DNA of 64,000 bases from Paracidovorax oryzae ATCC 19882 (GCF_000687165.1 NZ_JMKU01000009.1:1-64000), one strand, 5' to 3'; numbered from the stretch's first letter, positions 56,378 to 64,000 are shown. Notes: a model not told the origin generated them from the sequence alone. A program made the numbers and translations.

Positions 56378-57011
56378 GGCCTCCATGGTTCCCGGCCGCG
56401 GGAGAAAGATCGTCATGCTCTACGGCCCGCCTGCCGTGGGGAAACTGACCGTTGGAAAAGAACTGGCGAAGAAATGCTCCGCTGCGCTGTTTCACAACCA
56501 CCTGACGCACGACATCGCGATCGTCCTGCTCGGCGACAACAGCAGTTTCGAAAGCCGGCGGCAATTTGCATGCCGGTTGAGGCTCAATGCCATCGCGTTG
56601 TTGCTGGAGTCCGATGCGCAGGACATCATCACGACCTTCTGTTATGAGGGGCCCCATGACGACTGGTATATCGATGGGCTCAAGGCGCTGTGCGCGGAAC
56701 ACCAGGCGACCCCGTATTTCATTCAACTGAAGGCGCGCAACGACCAGCTCATGGGCCGGGTGGAAAACGCAGACCGGCGTGCGTTCAGGAAGGTCAACAG
56801 CGGTGAACAGCTTGCTGCGATCCTGGAGCGATGCGCCTATGGGATTCCGATCCGTGCGGACAACCATCTCTGTATGGATACCTCGGATCTTCTACCCGAT
56901 GAGGTTGCGGGTGAGATCACGGAGTGGTTGGCAACAGCGCAGTGCCGCGGCGTTCGATCGGTGTGCGGAGGCCTTGCGGCGGCGCCAGAGGGAATTTTTC
57001 AGAACCCCTGA
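56346..57011 (+). CDS. P-loop kinase-like protein
   Basis: A protein of up to 221 residues with Walker A GPPAVGKLTVGKEL (27-40) and features of small-molecule AAA/adenylate-kinase-like kinases: FHNHLTHD after strand 2, TTFCYEG as Walker B region, ARNDQLMGRVENADR as an LID/Arg region. The start is ambiguous: ATG at 56346 overlaps the oxygenase by 32 bases, and ATG at 56385 lies 10 bases after AAGG. It may phosphorylate an intermediate or confer self-protection; there is no direct evidence. It is the last gene of the operon before the 3' half of the broken gene. Confidence 0.8.
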   Translation: MNQGQPTQHSKASMVPGRGRKIVMLYGPPAVGKLTVGKELAKKCSAALFHNHLTHDIAIVLLGDNSSFESRRQFACRLRLNAIALLLESDAQDIITTFCYEGPHDDWYIDGLKALCAEHQATPYFIQLKARNDQLMGRVENADRRAFRKVNSGEQLAAILERCAYGIPIRADNHLCMDTSDLLPDEVAGEITEWLATAQCRGVRSVCGGLAAAPEGIFQNP

Positions 57012-57117
57012 CACGAGGGGGGCAGAGCAGAGCATCGGGGGGGCAGGCGCGCACATTCCAGTGATTTGAATGCGCAGTTGTGCCTCTGCCGGGGGGATGC
57101 CGCGAGATTCGGATCGA

Positions 57118-57415
57118 GTCCTCCGCCGGCTCGTGGCCTTCCTGCTGGCGATGTGGCTGCTGCACGAGGCCGCCACCTGGCTGGAGCTGCGCATGGTCGC
57201 GCCCGCACGCACCATCACGCCGCTGGAGCAGATGGTGCACAGCTTACTGGGATCCTGCCCCTGGCAGGCATCCTGCTGCTCTGCCAGCCGGCCCTGGAGG
57301 CGTAGCTCGCGGCAGGGGCGCGGCGCTGGACTGGCGCTGGCGGATGCGTTCGGAATTGCCGTCTTGGCCCGTGCTTGGGGGCTTCGCCGTGGCCATCGTG
57401 CTGCTCGCCACGCCG
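57118..57415 (+). pseudogene. 3' half of the split membrane protein gene, with frameshifts
   Basis: RRLVAFLLAMWLLHEAATWL then ELRMVAPARTITPLEQMVHS forms membrane-protein sequence in one frame to ~57250. It continues as ILPLAGILLLCQPALEA in a second frame to ~57304. RGAALDWRWRMRSELPSWP then VLGGFAVAIVLLATP follows in the third frame. The hydrophobicity and the EQMVH/DWRWR-type blocks suggest the C-terminal part of the protein whose start is at 52149. About 60 residues from the middle of the family are missing. Two frameshifts mean it is dead. Confidence 0.6.
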
Positions 57416-57481
57416 ACCCCAGCGCTCGCGAAACCGCCATGGGAGCGCAGAAAAACCCGGTCCAGGTCGCGAAGCCTGGCT

Positions 57482-57523
57482 TGGTGAATTTTGCGGCGGC
57501 GACTGCGTGCAGGGGCGTTAACC
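57482..57523. repeat. 42-bp direct repeat, right copy
   Basis: Same sequence as 52292-52333 except three positions, in direct orientation. It follows the decayed 3' half of the membrane protein by about 70 bases. Immediately beyond it the sequence changes to the AT-rich Rhs-associated block. Confidence 0.85.
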
Positions 57524-57553
57524 ATCAATGATGAATTTTGTGAGTTGCTAGAA

Positions 57554-58588
57554 TCAATCCAATACATTGCAAGCCGTCGCGCGTTGCAACATTAGCTCCC
57601 GTTCTAAATCTGCCTTGGCGCGGAAACCTTGAAATTGGATGGGTGCGAAAAGGTTCTTCTGTCGTTCCACCAAAATGGCTTTGTCCTGGGTGCCTGCAAG
57701 GAAAAGCGCCTTAATAAGGGGCTCGTCGCGCATGACTTTTAAACGCTCCTCGGTCGTAAGTGTGCATCGATCGGCTGGCGCCGCATCGAATTCGAAAACT
57801 ATGGCAGAAACCACAATACTGCTTAGCCGGCCAGGCGCGATCGAAGCCGCAGCATAAAACCCTACAGCTGTTCCCAGGAAGCTGGCTATAAGCAGCAAGA
57901 AAATTCCCACCTTGCGCTGCGCCGCCCGTACACGAAGGCGTTCCGAACGCCGCCGGTAGGGCTGCAAAGAAAAAAGCAGGAGAAGTGTGCTGGTCCCGCG
58001 GCTATCCAGATGGAATCGTTTGTTCGATGGTGTAAAGAAAATAAAGGAAAACTCAAATAAAATTGCAGTGGCAGAGAGGAGTAGAGCTACGGCGAGCAGC
58101 AGAAAAAAACTCGTTGCGGCGAAATGGGCCATTGGGACGTTTGTGGCACTGATTTTCAATATTTGTCCGATCCACAAGGCAGCATATCCTTTTGCAAGAT
58201 AGTGAAGCAGGATAGGGGTCGCCAACAGGCAAACCTTGAAGAAAGTGTCTCCCCAAAGTTGCTGAAAGTAAGGTAGTTTCATGAACAGGGAGAGCGTCAG
58301 CGTCGATACGAGAAAAACATAACCCAATAGAATTAAGGTTATCCATAAAATCTCTTGAGGTCGCGTAATTGAGTAAAATAGAATTCCTCCTGCCACTGCA
58401 TGTGCAAGTACAGTAGTCCAAATACGGTTCGCCGACAGAGCGCAAAGTTGATTGGTGAAGAAAATGAATAACTTCCTCCAAGTCTTTGCTCTATTTCTCC
58501 AAAGCGTTGCGGCCAGAAATGCATTGAGCAAAATATATAAGAAAATTAGAATAGGAAAACCAAAGACAGCGATGATTAGAGTTATCAT
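57554..58588 (-). CDS. hypothetical polytopic membrane protein
   Basis: 344 residues with about seven to eight hydrophobic segments (for example MITLIIAVFGFPILIFLYIL, ILWITLILLGYVFLVSTLTL, FAATSFFLLLAVALLLSATA, VGIFLLLIASFLGTAVGFYA) and a soluble ~80-residue C-terminus with CTLTTEERLKVMRDEPL. I do not recognise the family. It is AT-rich and lies at the far end of the gene block downstream of the Rhs tip, a position often held by orphan immunity or accessory genes. The function is unknown. Confidence 0.7.
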   Translation of the reverse strand: MITLIIAVFGFPILIFLYILLNAFLAATLWRNRAKTWRKLFIFFTNQLCALSANRIWTTVLAHAVAGGILFYSITRPQEILWITLILLGYVFLVSTLTLSLFMKLPYFQQLWGDTFFKVCLLATPILLHYLAKGYAALWIGQILKISATNVPMAHFAATSFFLLLAVALLLSATAILFEFSFIFFTPSNKRFHLDSRGTSTLLLLFSLQPYRRRSERLRVRAAQRKVGIFLLLIASFLGTAVGFYAAASIAPGRLSSIVVSAIVFEFDAAPADRCTLTTEERLKVMRDEPLIKALFLAGTQDKAILVERQKNLFAPIQFQGFRAKADLERELMLQRATACNVLD

Positions 58589-58612
58589 GAAATTACTAAT
58601 GAACTGCGGTTG

Positions 58613-58879
58613 TTAACGGTTCACGTTTTTAAGTTTGCGAAATGTTTTTATAGATTGATAGAAGAGTAATGTGAAAATCAGAAAAGATGTACCAATAAAA
58701 AACGTCGCGATGAACGGCTGGCGGCATCTAAGAAGTTCATGAGTGATGGAGAATTTCCCTTGACAGGGGCCGCTTGCCAAGCTGGCAGAAGAGAATAGCC
58801 ACATGACACTCCATAAAAAGATAAGGAAGAAAATTAAAGCTGATAGGGATAAAGTGAAGAATTTTGTTTTTTTGCTCAT
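58613..58879 (-). CDS. small two-helix membrane protein
   Basis: 88 residues with a near-perfect ribosome site (AAAGGAGG, seven bases before the ATG). Two helices, FTLSLSALIFFLIFLWSVMW and FIATFFIGTSFLIFTLLFYQ, flank a short exported loop with two cysteines (GPCQGKF...LLRCRQPF). No family is recognised. It sits 24 bases upstream of the polytopic membrane protein and is probably co-transcribed with it. Confidence 0.7.
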   Translation of the reverse strand: MSKKTKFFTLSLSALIFFLIFLWSVMWLFSSASLASGPCQGKFSITHELLRCRQPFIATFFIGTSFLIFTLLFYQSIKTFRKLKNVNR

Positions 58880-58959
58880 TAAAACCTCCTTTCATGGAGA
58901 TGGATTGTCAAATGGAAAGGCGCTAGGTGGCCCGCTCGCATCTATTTTTGGTTGATTTG

Positions 58960-59190
58960 CTCCCATGAAGTCCTTTCCCTCCCTTCCTGGCTATCAGTAT
59001 TTCACCCGCGCCATTGGCGGAAGTGCTCATTTTTCCCACGAGCCAATATCTAAGGATGCCTGCAACCCCCTCCCCATACGCTGTGTGGCCGAATCAGTGG
59101 TACCAGTGCCGCCCATGGCACCACACGGTTCATCTCTTCGAGGAGATCTCCTTGCGGATCTTCCTGGGAGAGCTTTGCCTACGGGTTCTT
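58960..59190 (-). pseudogene. degenerate IS5-family transposase N-terminal remnant
   Basis: On the minus strand, LLEEMNRVVPWAALVPLIRP (about 59095-59155) matches the start region of IS5-type transposases (MDxVVPWxxLVxLIxP). Frameshifts and stops follow within a few dozen codons. The segment is G+C-richer than the surrounding Rhs-linked genes. No complete element or clear ends remain. Confidence 0.6.
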
Positions 59191-59197
59191 GTCGTAA

Positions 59198-59665
59198 TTA
59201 TTTCGGCCTCAATTGGCGATATATAAGAGTGCAAAAACAGCTAACAACTACTTGTGCTTCCATTTTTTTGTTTATTAATAGTTCTGATATGACTACCCCG
59301 GTTGTAGGGTGGCTTATCTTGATTTTTGTTTCCGGGTCAGGCGTTTTTTCTATTTCTTTTCCTATCTCTAGGCAGTCATTGCCCGTAATTGGAAAATAGA
59401 ATTCAAGGAATAATAGCTTCAGCTTGATTTTTGCCTCTTTCAGGGTTGTGAACTCTGTTTTTTCCCCTTCCATTTGATAGAAGGTGTCTCCCTCTTTTTT
59501 GACCAAAAAATTCTCGTTACTTGTGCTTGTTAGTCCCAAAGCGGAGTAGCTGTTTTCTGTTGAATTTATTTTTTCAACGCTCTTTCCCCAGTCAAGGCAT
59601 GCATGGGCGTGAACACCTCCTGACCATAGAATAGTTAAGATCGTCAATAATTTCGCTATGCGCAT
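59198..59665 (-). CDS. hypothetical exported protein
   Basis: 155 residues with a Sec signal peptide (MRIAKLLTILTILWSGGVHA, cleavage after AHA). The mature part has cysteines at the start (ACLDWGKS), middle (GNDCLEIGKEIEKTPDPETK) and end (VVVSCFC), and is otherwise hydrophilic. No family is recognised. It is located in the Rhs-associated block, so a periplasmic immunity role is possible but untested. Its last bases abut the transposase remnant, so the C-terminus could be altered. Confidence 0.65.
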   Translation of the reverse strand: MRIAKLLTILTILWSGGVHAHACLDWGKSVEKINSTENSYSALGLTSTSNENFLVKKEGDTFYQMEGEKTEFTTLKEAKIKLKLLFLEFYFPITGNDCLEIGKEIEKTPDPETKIKISHPTTGVVISELLINKKMEAQVVVSCFCTLIYRQLRPK

Positions 59666-59855
59666 AATTGGTTCTTTTCGTTAGTTAAACGGCGTAAGAA
59701 TTTTGCGCGAAACAGGCTGAATAATGGGACTGCTTTTAATGCGCTCTATTTCATGCTGCTAATGGAAAAAAGAAATTTGCACGGCCGGGACAGGTTTGTG
59801 ATATTCCAGCGGTGAATCGTCGAAGTCTGCTTTTGTTATGCATATCTTCTCTGTG
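59666..59855. other. AT-rich spacer between exported-protein genes
   Basis: 190 bases with no convincing gene on either strand. It presumably contains the promoter of the exported-protein gene at 59198. No clear terminator or repeat was seen. Confidence 0.4.
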
Positions 59856-60218
59856 TTATGGAGTGTAGATAATATCTACATCTTTCCATTTGCTACTGCT
59901 CAAGAAAATCTCGCTGCTGGTCTTTGGGGATTTGATGGATAATTTTCTTTCTGTCCATAAAAATTCAGGATCGCTATCATTCGTGGAGACAAAAACCTTG
60001 TCGCCGAATTTATCTTTATTTTTCTCGTTGATTTTTTGAAGATAAATTATCTTTGCGATTTTGGTTGTGCTGCCACAATTACGCCGCGTAGCAGTAGCTA
60101 GGATCTGACCATCTGCAGAAGTTTTTGAAGATATGACCTCATTCCCGCAGTTGCTTTCGTCATGAATGGGGTGGCATCCGGTGATGAGCAGCAGGACGGC
60201 GATGTAGAAAGGTCCCAC
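59856..60218 (-). CDS. putative lipoprotein, candidate second Rhs immunity protein
   Basis: About 120 residues if started at the GTG at 60218, giving VGPFYIAVLLLITGC as a short lipoprotein signal with the lipobox Cys. The frame is open to 60380 through the upstream gene, so the start is uncertain. The mature region CGNEVISSKTSADGQILAT, RRNCGSTTKIAK and FLWTERKLSIKS resembles small DUF5412-like proteins that often follow toxin genes. Position two genes downstream of the Rhs metallopeptidase tip supports an immunity-type role, but that is inference. Confidence 0.6.
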   Translation of the reverse strand: MGPFYIAVLLLITGCHPIHDESNCGNEVISSKTSADGQILATATRRNCGSTTKIAKIIYLQKINEKNKDKFGDKVFVSTNDSDPEFLWTERKLSIKSPKTSSEIFLSSSKWKDVDIIYTP

Positions 60219-60310
60219 TCCCGAATTCCATGCATTTACAGTTTTGATCCCTTTGAGGACTTGCCCATGGTCATCGGGCTCGTCTCCATTTTTGCGGTTC
60301 AAGATAATTT

Positions 60311-60712
60311 TTATCGAGGTTGCAATTTCGGGCGGCAAAAGTTTGGCGCGGCATCCTTCGGGTAACTGATGCATGTCCAAGTAACGCTACCGTTGGAAAT
60401 TGTGGGTTCTTGAATCAGTAGAACGTCGTATTTCTTGCTTTGAATAATGATGCTTCCTTCTTTGGTTATCCATCCAAAATCTATTGGCATCTGAAGTTTT
60501 TTGTCCTTTATCGGGTTGATTTTTAGTTCTCCACTTATCTTTATGGCCTCTCCAATTGAAAGGGACTTGGAGATCTCTTCTCGATTGGGCTGAGTTTCGC
60601 CAATGATCAGTCCTATATAAGATCTTGGCGTGATTTCATCGACCTGAGTGCAGGATAAGCACAATGCGGAAATAATTATAATGAATAATATTTTTCTATA
60701 ACTTAATTGCAC
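60311..60712 (-). CDS. lipoprotein directly downstream of the Rhs tip, likely immunity protein
   Basis: About 133 residues from the GTG at 60712 (a TTG at 60718 is also in frame); both starts lie inside the last codons of the Rhs gene, so translation is coupled. KILFIIIISALCLSC is a lipoprotein signal with lipobox Cys. The mature part (SLSIGEAIKISGELKINPIK, FGWITKEGSIIIQSKKYDVL) is a compact beta-type domain I do not recognise. Immediate position and coupling make it the prime candidate to neutralise the HExxH tip in the periplasm or at a membrane. Confidence 0.7.
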   Translation of the reverse strand: MQLSYRKILFIIIISALCLSCTQVDEITPRSYIGLIIGETQPNREEISKSLSIGEAIKISGELKINPIKDKKLQMPIDFGWITKEGSIIIQSKKYDVLLIQEPTISNGSVTWTCISYPKDAAPNFCRPKLQPR

Positions 60713-63700
60713 TTGCAACCCCCGTTCGATTTTCTGAGTGATATATATTTTTCAATTAACTCGGGAGTTATCATGCTGTCTGCTTTATCGTCCAGTTGAC
60801 GATGAAAGTAGCCAAGTGGATTTCCCATTCTGAATCCGTTGCTGAGTAAGCGCTGCAAAAAGCTCTCGTTGACATGGAGCATTTCGTGCGCCAGTGTTTG
60901 AAGGAATTGGTACTCATCTCCGCTGGTGATGCACTGAGAGCTTTTGCCGAATCTGTCAGAGTTGAGGGTTATATTGTTTGACCAATCTGTCATGCCTAAG
61001 CCATTGTCGCCCATGGGTTGGGGGTTGACTGATGTGGGTGATTTTGGAAATTCGGTTGGATAATTTCCCTTAAGTGTTTTTATGCCATCATCTATTTCTT
61101 TTTGTGTTAGTAGCCCCAGTGGATCCTGATATTTAATGGGGTTGTCCTCGGCGTACATATAGCTATTCACCCCACCCGCCAACCCGATCGGATCCTGCGA
61201 CACATACCTCCCCATCCCCGGGTCATAGTACCGGTGCCGGTTGTAGAACAACCCCGCCCCGTCCCCTTCGTCGTGCTGCCCCTGCATGCGGATCGGCTGG
61301 TGCAGCCCCAGCGGGTTGTGCTCTTTCACTGTGTTCCCCCACGGGTCCAGCTCGATCTGCCAGTCTATGCGGCCCCGGGCGTCGATGAGCGCCAGGGGCG
61401 TGCCCAGGTGGTCGCAGTGGTAGAGGTGCAGGTGCGTGATGGTGGCGCCTTCGCCGCGCAGTTGCCGCTGCAGGCGCTCGGCGTCCCAGCCCATGTTGTG
61501 CAGGTGGCGGCGCGTGTGGTCGCTGGCGCCGTGGAGCAGTTCGTCCTGCAGCGCCTGCAGGGGCGCGTGCTGCTCGCGGTCGCCGGGTTCGGCGGCGCCC
61601 AGCAGTTGCGCCAGGGTGGGCGGTTCGGCGCAGGCCCCCGTCTGGATGCGCAGCAGGGGCACGAAGGTGCCCGGGTGGTAGAGCGTGTGGATGCGCTGCG
61701 TGTCCTGCGGGCGCAGCGGGTCGCGCAGTTCGGTGAGCGTGAGGGCATCGCCCTGCCAGCCGTGGCAGCGCTCGGTGACGGTGGCGGTCGGCTGTTGTTG
61801 TTGCGGGCCGCTGCCCTGCGAGCGTTCGATGCGGCTGGCGATGCGCCGGCTGAAAACGTCGTAGTGGTGGATGCGCCGGACGCGTTCGCCCGTGGCGTGG
61901 TCGATCTGCTCGTGGGCGACGAGGCGCTGGGCGTGGTCCCAGTGCAGGCGGTGGGTCTGCCGGCCGTCGGCGTGGGTTTTTTCCACGAGGTTGCCGCAGG
62001 CGTCCCAGCGGTAGCGCCAGGGGCCGTGGGCCATGACGCGGTTGTCGGGCCAGCGGTCGCGGGCGTGGCCGGGCAGGGCGCTGCCCTCCTGCCGCAGCAG
62101 GTCGAAGGCCGGGTCGTGCAGGTGGCGGCGCACCTCGCCGGCCCAGTCACCCTGCGGGCCGCTTGTGGCGTCGGCGGCGGGCTGCCAGGGGTTGCCGGCC
62201 GGGTCGTAGCGGTAGTGCAGCGGCTTGCGCCCGGGCAGGTGCGCCGCGGCCAGGCGGCCGGCGGTGTCGTAGGCATGGTGGATCGAGCCCTGCGGGGTGT
62301 CGATGCGCGCGAGCCGGCCGGCCGCGTCGTAGTGGTGCTGGCGCGCGAGCGCGCACAGGCCGGGATGGCCTGCGGACGGCCGTGGCACCCCGCCATCGGC
62401 CGTGCCGTGCACCGAAAGCGCCTGCAGCCGCGAGAGCGCATCCCGGCGCCAGCGGGTCTGGCTCGCCCCGAAATCCAGCGCCACGGGACGGTGCAGGCCG
62501 TCGCGCTCGATGTGCAGCAGGGGCTCGCCGTCCAGCAGCAGGCCGTGCACGTGGCCAGGGCCGTAGGTCAGCCATTGCAGCGGCGGCAGGCCGGGCAGGT
62601 CGGCGCCCGTGGGCGCGCCCCCCGCGTCCAGGGCGTGCGTGCTCTCGTGGCTCCAGAGCAGGGCGCCATCGGCGGCGCGCATTTCCTGGCGCTCGCCCAG
62701 GATGCGGCCCAGGCGGTCGCGCCGCAGGTACACGCTCACCTGGTGGCCGTGCAGGGCGGTGTGGTGGTGGGCGGCCACCAGCTGTCCCGCGCCGTCGTGC
62801 TCGAAGCGTTCGGTGATGGGCGCTTCCTGCGTGGTGCCCGGCAGGGGCGTGATGGTGCGGGCCAGCAGTTGCCCGGTGCCGCTCCACGCGTAGTCGATGG
62901 CGTGGCGCGCGCCGTCGGTGCGGATGCGCTGGCCGCCCCGGTCGTAGGCATGGCGGGTCACCAGGCCGTCGAAGCCGGTTTCCGCGACGAGCCGGTCGCG
63001 CACGTCATAGGTGAAGCAGTGGGCCCGCGCATTCTCGTTGTGCAGTTCCACGAGGCGACCGGCCAGGTCGTAGCGGTAGTGCTGGGCGAGCCAGTGCGGC
63101 GGGGCCGGGGTGCCGTCCTGCGGTTCGGGCGTGGAAGCACCGCCGTATTCGTAGCGGACCACGCGGCCCCAGGCATCGTGCGCGAAGCGTTCGCACAGGC
63201 CGCCGGGGTGGTCGATGGCGGCCAGGTCATCGCCCTCCGGCGTGTAGCGCCAGCGGGTGCTGCGGCCCAGGGCGTCGATGGATTCGGCCGGCCGTCCCAG
63301 GTCGTCGTAGGCCGTGCGCAGTTCCAGCCCTTCCTCGCCCTGCACGCGCACCGTGCGGCCCCAGGCGTCGTAGTGGAAGCGCGTCGCGCGGCCGCTGCAG
63401 TCGGTGCGGCAGGCCAGCAGGCCCAGCGCGTTCCACTGCAGCGTGCTGGTACCGCCCCGGGCGTCGGTGATGGCGATGGGCAGGTCGGGGTGCGCTGCCG
63501 TGGTCTCGGGGTAGCGGTAGTGCGTGGTGTGGCCGAGCGGATCGGTATGGCGCACGAGGCGGCCCCAGGCGTCGTGCTCCCAGGTGGTGACGAGTGGATC
63601 GCCCATCGGGCCTTCCGGTGCCGGAGCCTGGTGGCGCAGGGGCAGGCCCAGCGCGTCGTGCGCGATGCGGTGGCTGCGGCCGGCCGCATCGGTGATGCCG

Positions 63701-64000
63701 ATGGCGAGCCCCGTGGCCGGGTCGATGGTGTGCTGCACGCGCCGGCCCAGCGCATCCGTGTGCTCCAGCAGGCGGCCTGCGGTGTCGTGCTTCCAGGTGG
63801 AGCGGGCGCCGTCCGCCTCGATGCGCTCGGCCACGCGGGCCAGGCCCCCCGTGCCTTCGAACACGTAGCGGCGCTGTCGGCCCAGGCCGTCGGTGACCAG
63901 CGTGCTGGCGCGCACCGGCTGCGGCGGCGAGGCCGTCGGGTCCGCCGGGAGCGGGGTGTAGTCGAAGCGCAGGTCCAGCCCGTGCGGCGTGGTCTGTGCG
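60703..64000 (-). CDS. Rhs-family protein with HExxH metallopeptidase tip (N-terminus outside window)
   Basis: The frame is open to the window edge, with at least 1098 residues. Many YD-repeat units (for example RYDLAGRLVELHNE, HYDAAGRLARIDTP) form the cocoon. The core ends in the diagnostic HRYYDPGMGRYVSQDPIGLA and GG-N-Y-Y...DPLGL near 61113. After this the G+C content falls sharply and a ~136-residue tip begins. The tip contains LAHEMLHVNESFLQRLL, an HExxH zinc-protease motif at 60874-60888, and ends in KCN. Such tips are released toxins delivered mainly by type VI secretion; a metallopeptidase activity is predicted, the target unknown. Small coupled genes downstream fit immunity. Confidence 0.88.
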   Translation of the reverse strand, partial: AQTTPHGLDLRFDYTPLPADPTASPPQPVRASTLVTDGLGRQRRYVFEGTGGLARVAERIEADGARSTWKHDTAGRLLEHTDALGRRVQHTIDPATGLAIGITDAAGRSHRIAHDALGLPLRHQAPAPEGPMGDPLVTTWEHDAWGRLVRHTDPLGHTTHYRYPETTAAHPDLPIAITDARGGTSTLQWNALGLLACRTDCSGRATRFHYDAWGRTVRVQGEEGLELRTAYDDLGRPAESIDALGRSTRWRYTPEGDDLAAIDHPGGLCERFAHDAWGRVVRYEYGGASTPEPQDGTPAPPHWLAQHYRYDLAGRLVELHNENARAHCFTYDVRDRLVAETGFDGLVTRHAYDRGGQRIRTDGARHAIDYAWSGTGQLLARTITPLPGTTQEAPITERFEHDGAGQLVAAHHHTALHGHQVSVYLRRDRLGRILGERQEMRAADGALLWSHESTHALDAGGAPTGADLPGLPPLQWLTYGPGHVHGLLLDGEPLLHIERDGLHRPVALDFGASQTRWRRDALSRLQALSVHGTADGGVPRPSAGHPGLCALARQHHYDAAGRLARIDTPQGSIHHAYDTAGRLAAAHLPGRKPLHYRYDPAGNPWQPAADATSGPQGDWAGEVRRHLHDPAFDLLRQEGSALPGHARDRWPDNRVMAHGPWRYRWDACGNLVEKTHADGRQTHRLHWDHAQRLVAHEQIDHATGERVRRIHHYDVFSRRIASRIERSQGSGPQQQQPTATVTERCHGWQGDALTLTELRDPLRPQDTQRIHTLYHPGTFVPLLRIQTGACAEPPTLAQLLGAAEPGDREQHAPLQALQDELLHGASDHTRRHLHNMGWDAERLQRQLRGEGATITHLHLYHCDHLGTPLALIDARGRIDWQIELDPWGNTVKEHNPLGLHQPIRMQGQHDEGDGAGLFYNRHRYYDPGMGRYVSQDPIGLAGGVNSYMYAEDNPIKYQDPLGLLTQKEIDDGIKTLKGNYPTEFPKSPTSVNPQPMGDNGLGMTDWSNNITLNSDRFGKSSQCITSGDEYQFLQTLAHEMLHVNESFLQRLLSNGFRMGNPLGYFHRQLDDKADSMITPELIEKYISLRKSNGGCKCN

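Overview
The window looks like a chromosomal segment of a high-G+C beta-proteobacterium of the Comamonadaceae, most likely the Acidovorax/Paracidovorax avenae-citrulli group. The basis is codon use, the acetoacetate decarboxylase / hydroxybutyrate dehydrogenase genes, and a siderophore locus with the architecture of the acidobactin-delftibactin-variochelin family. The species is inferred, since no rRNA or housekeeping marker is present.

Layout. (1) 1-4111 is accessory: an IS5-type transposase 3' end, a gene-free stretch, a two-gene Hachiman-type defence system (hamA DUF1837 nuclease, hamB helicase) and an IS3-type transposase remnant. (2) 4112-9419, minus strand: an operon of two divergent Hsp70 proteins and a DUF2760 protein, then a small membrane protein divergent from a MerR regulator with a clear palindromic operator. 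(3) 10424-13352, minus strand: 3-hydroxybutyrate dehydrogenase, acetoacetate decarboxylase and a patatin-like hydrolase. (4) 13536-51710 is a complete siderophore locus. It starts with a Fur-box-like dyad, an ECF sigma factor and a DUF4880-only protein, followed by MbtH, a type II thioesterase and a TauD-type hydroxylase. The assembly line follows: FAAL-ACP-C-A-T, KS-AT-KR-ACP, C-A-T, C-A-T-E-C-A-T and C-A-T-TE. Convergent to it are a TonB receptor with its own Fur box, a GNAT acyltransferase, a hydroxyornithine formyltransferase and an FhuF reductase. A PvdE-like exporter, an ornithine N5-monooxygenase and a PPTase close the locus. (5) 52149-57523: a conserved membrane-protein gene is broken in two, and a compact five-gene operon lies between its halves, bracketed by a 42-bp near-perfect direct repeat. 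The operon encodes a TauD-like oxygenase, a PAPS sulfotransferase, a class III aminotransferase, a 2OG-Fe(II) oxygenase and a P-loop kinase. I could not assign it to any known pathway. (6) 57554-64000, minus strand: an AT-rich block of small membrane, exported and lipoprotein genes downstream of a large Rhs protein. The Rhs C-terminal tip carries an HExxH metallopeptidase motif, so this looks like an Rhs toxin/immunity locus.

Working together. In the siderophore locus the monooxygenase and formyltransferase should make N5-formyl-N5-hydroxyornithine. The A-domain codes read by eye suggest acyl - Thr-like - reduced malonyl - Ser - D-(acyl-hydroxy)Orn - Thr - Asp, with the stand-alone dioxygenase hydroxylating Asp. 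Export is by the ABC protein, uptake by the TonB receptor, and iron release by FhuF. The receptor has no N-terminal signalling domain and the FecR-like protein has no membrane or periplasmic part, so classical surface signalling is unlikely and Fur control is the simplest model. The best candidates for something undescribed are the five-gene operon in the split gene, the cytoplasm-only DUF4880 regulator, and the metallopeptidase Rhs tip with its candidate immunity genes.
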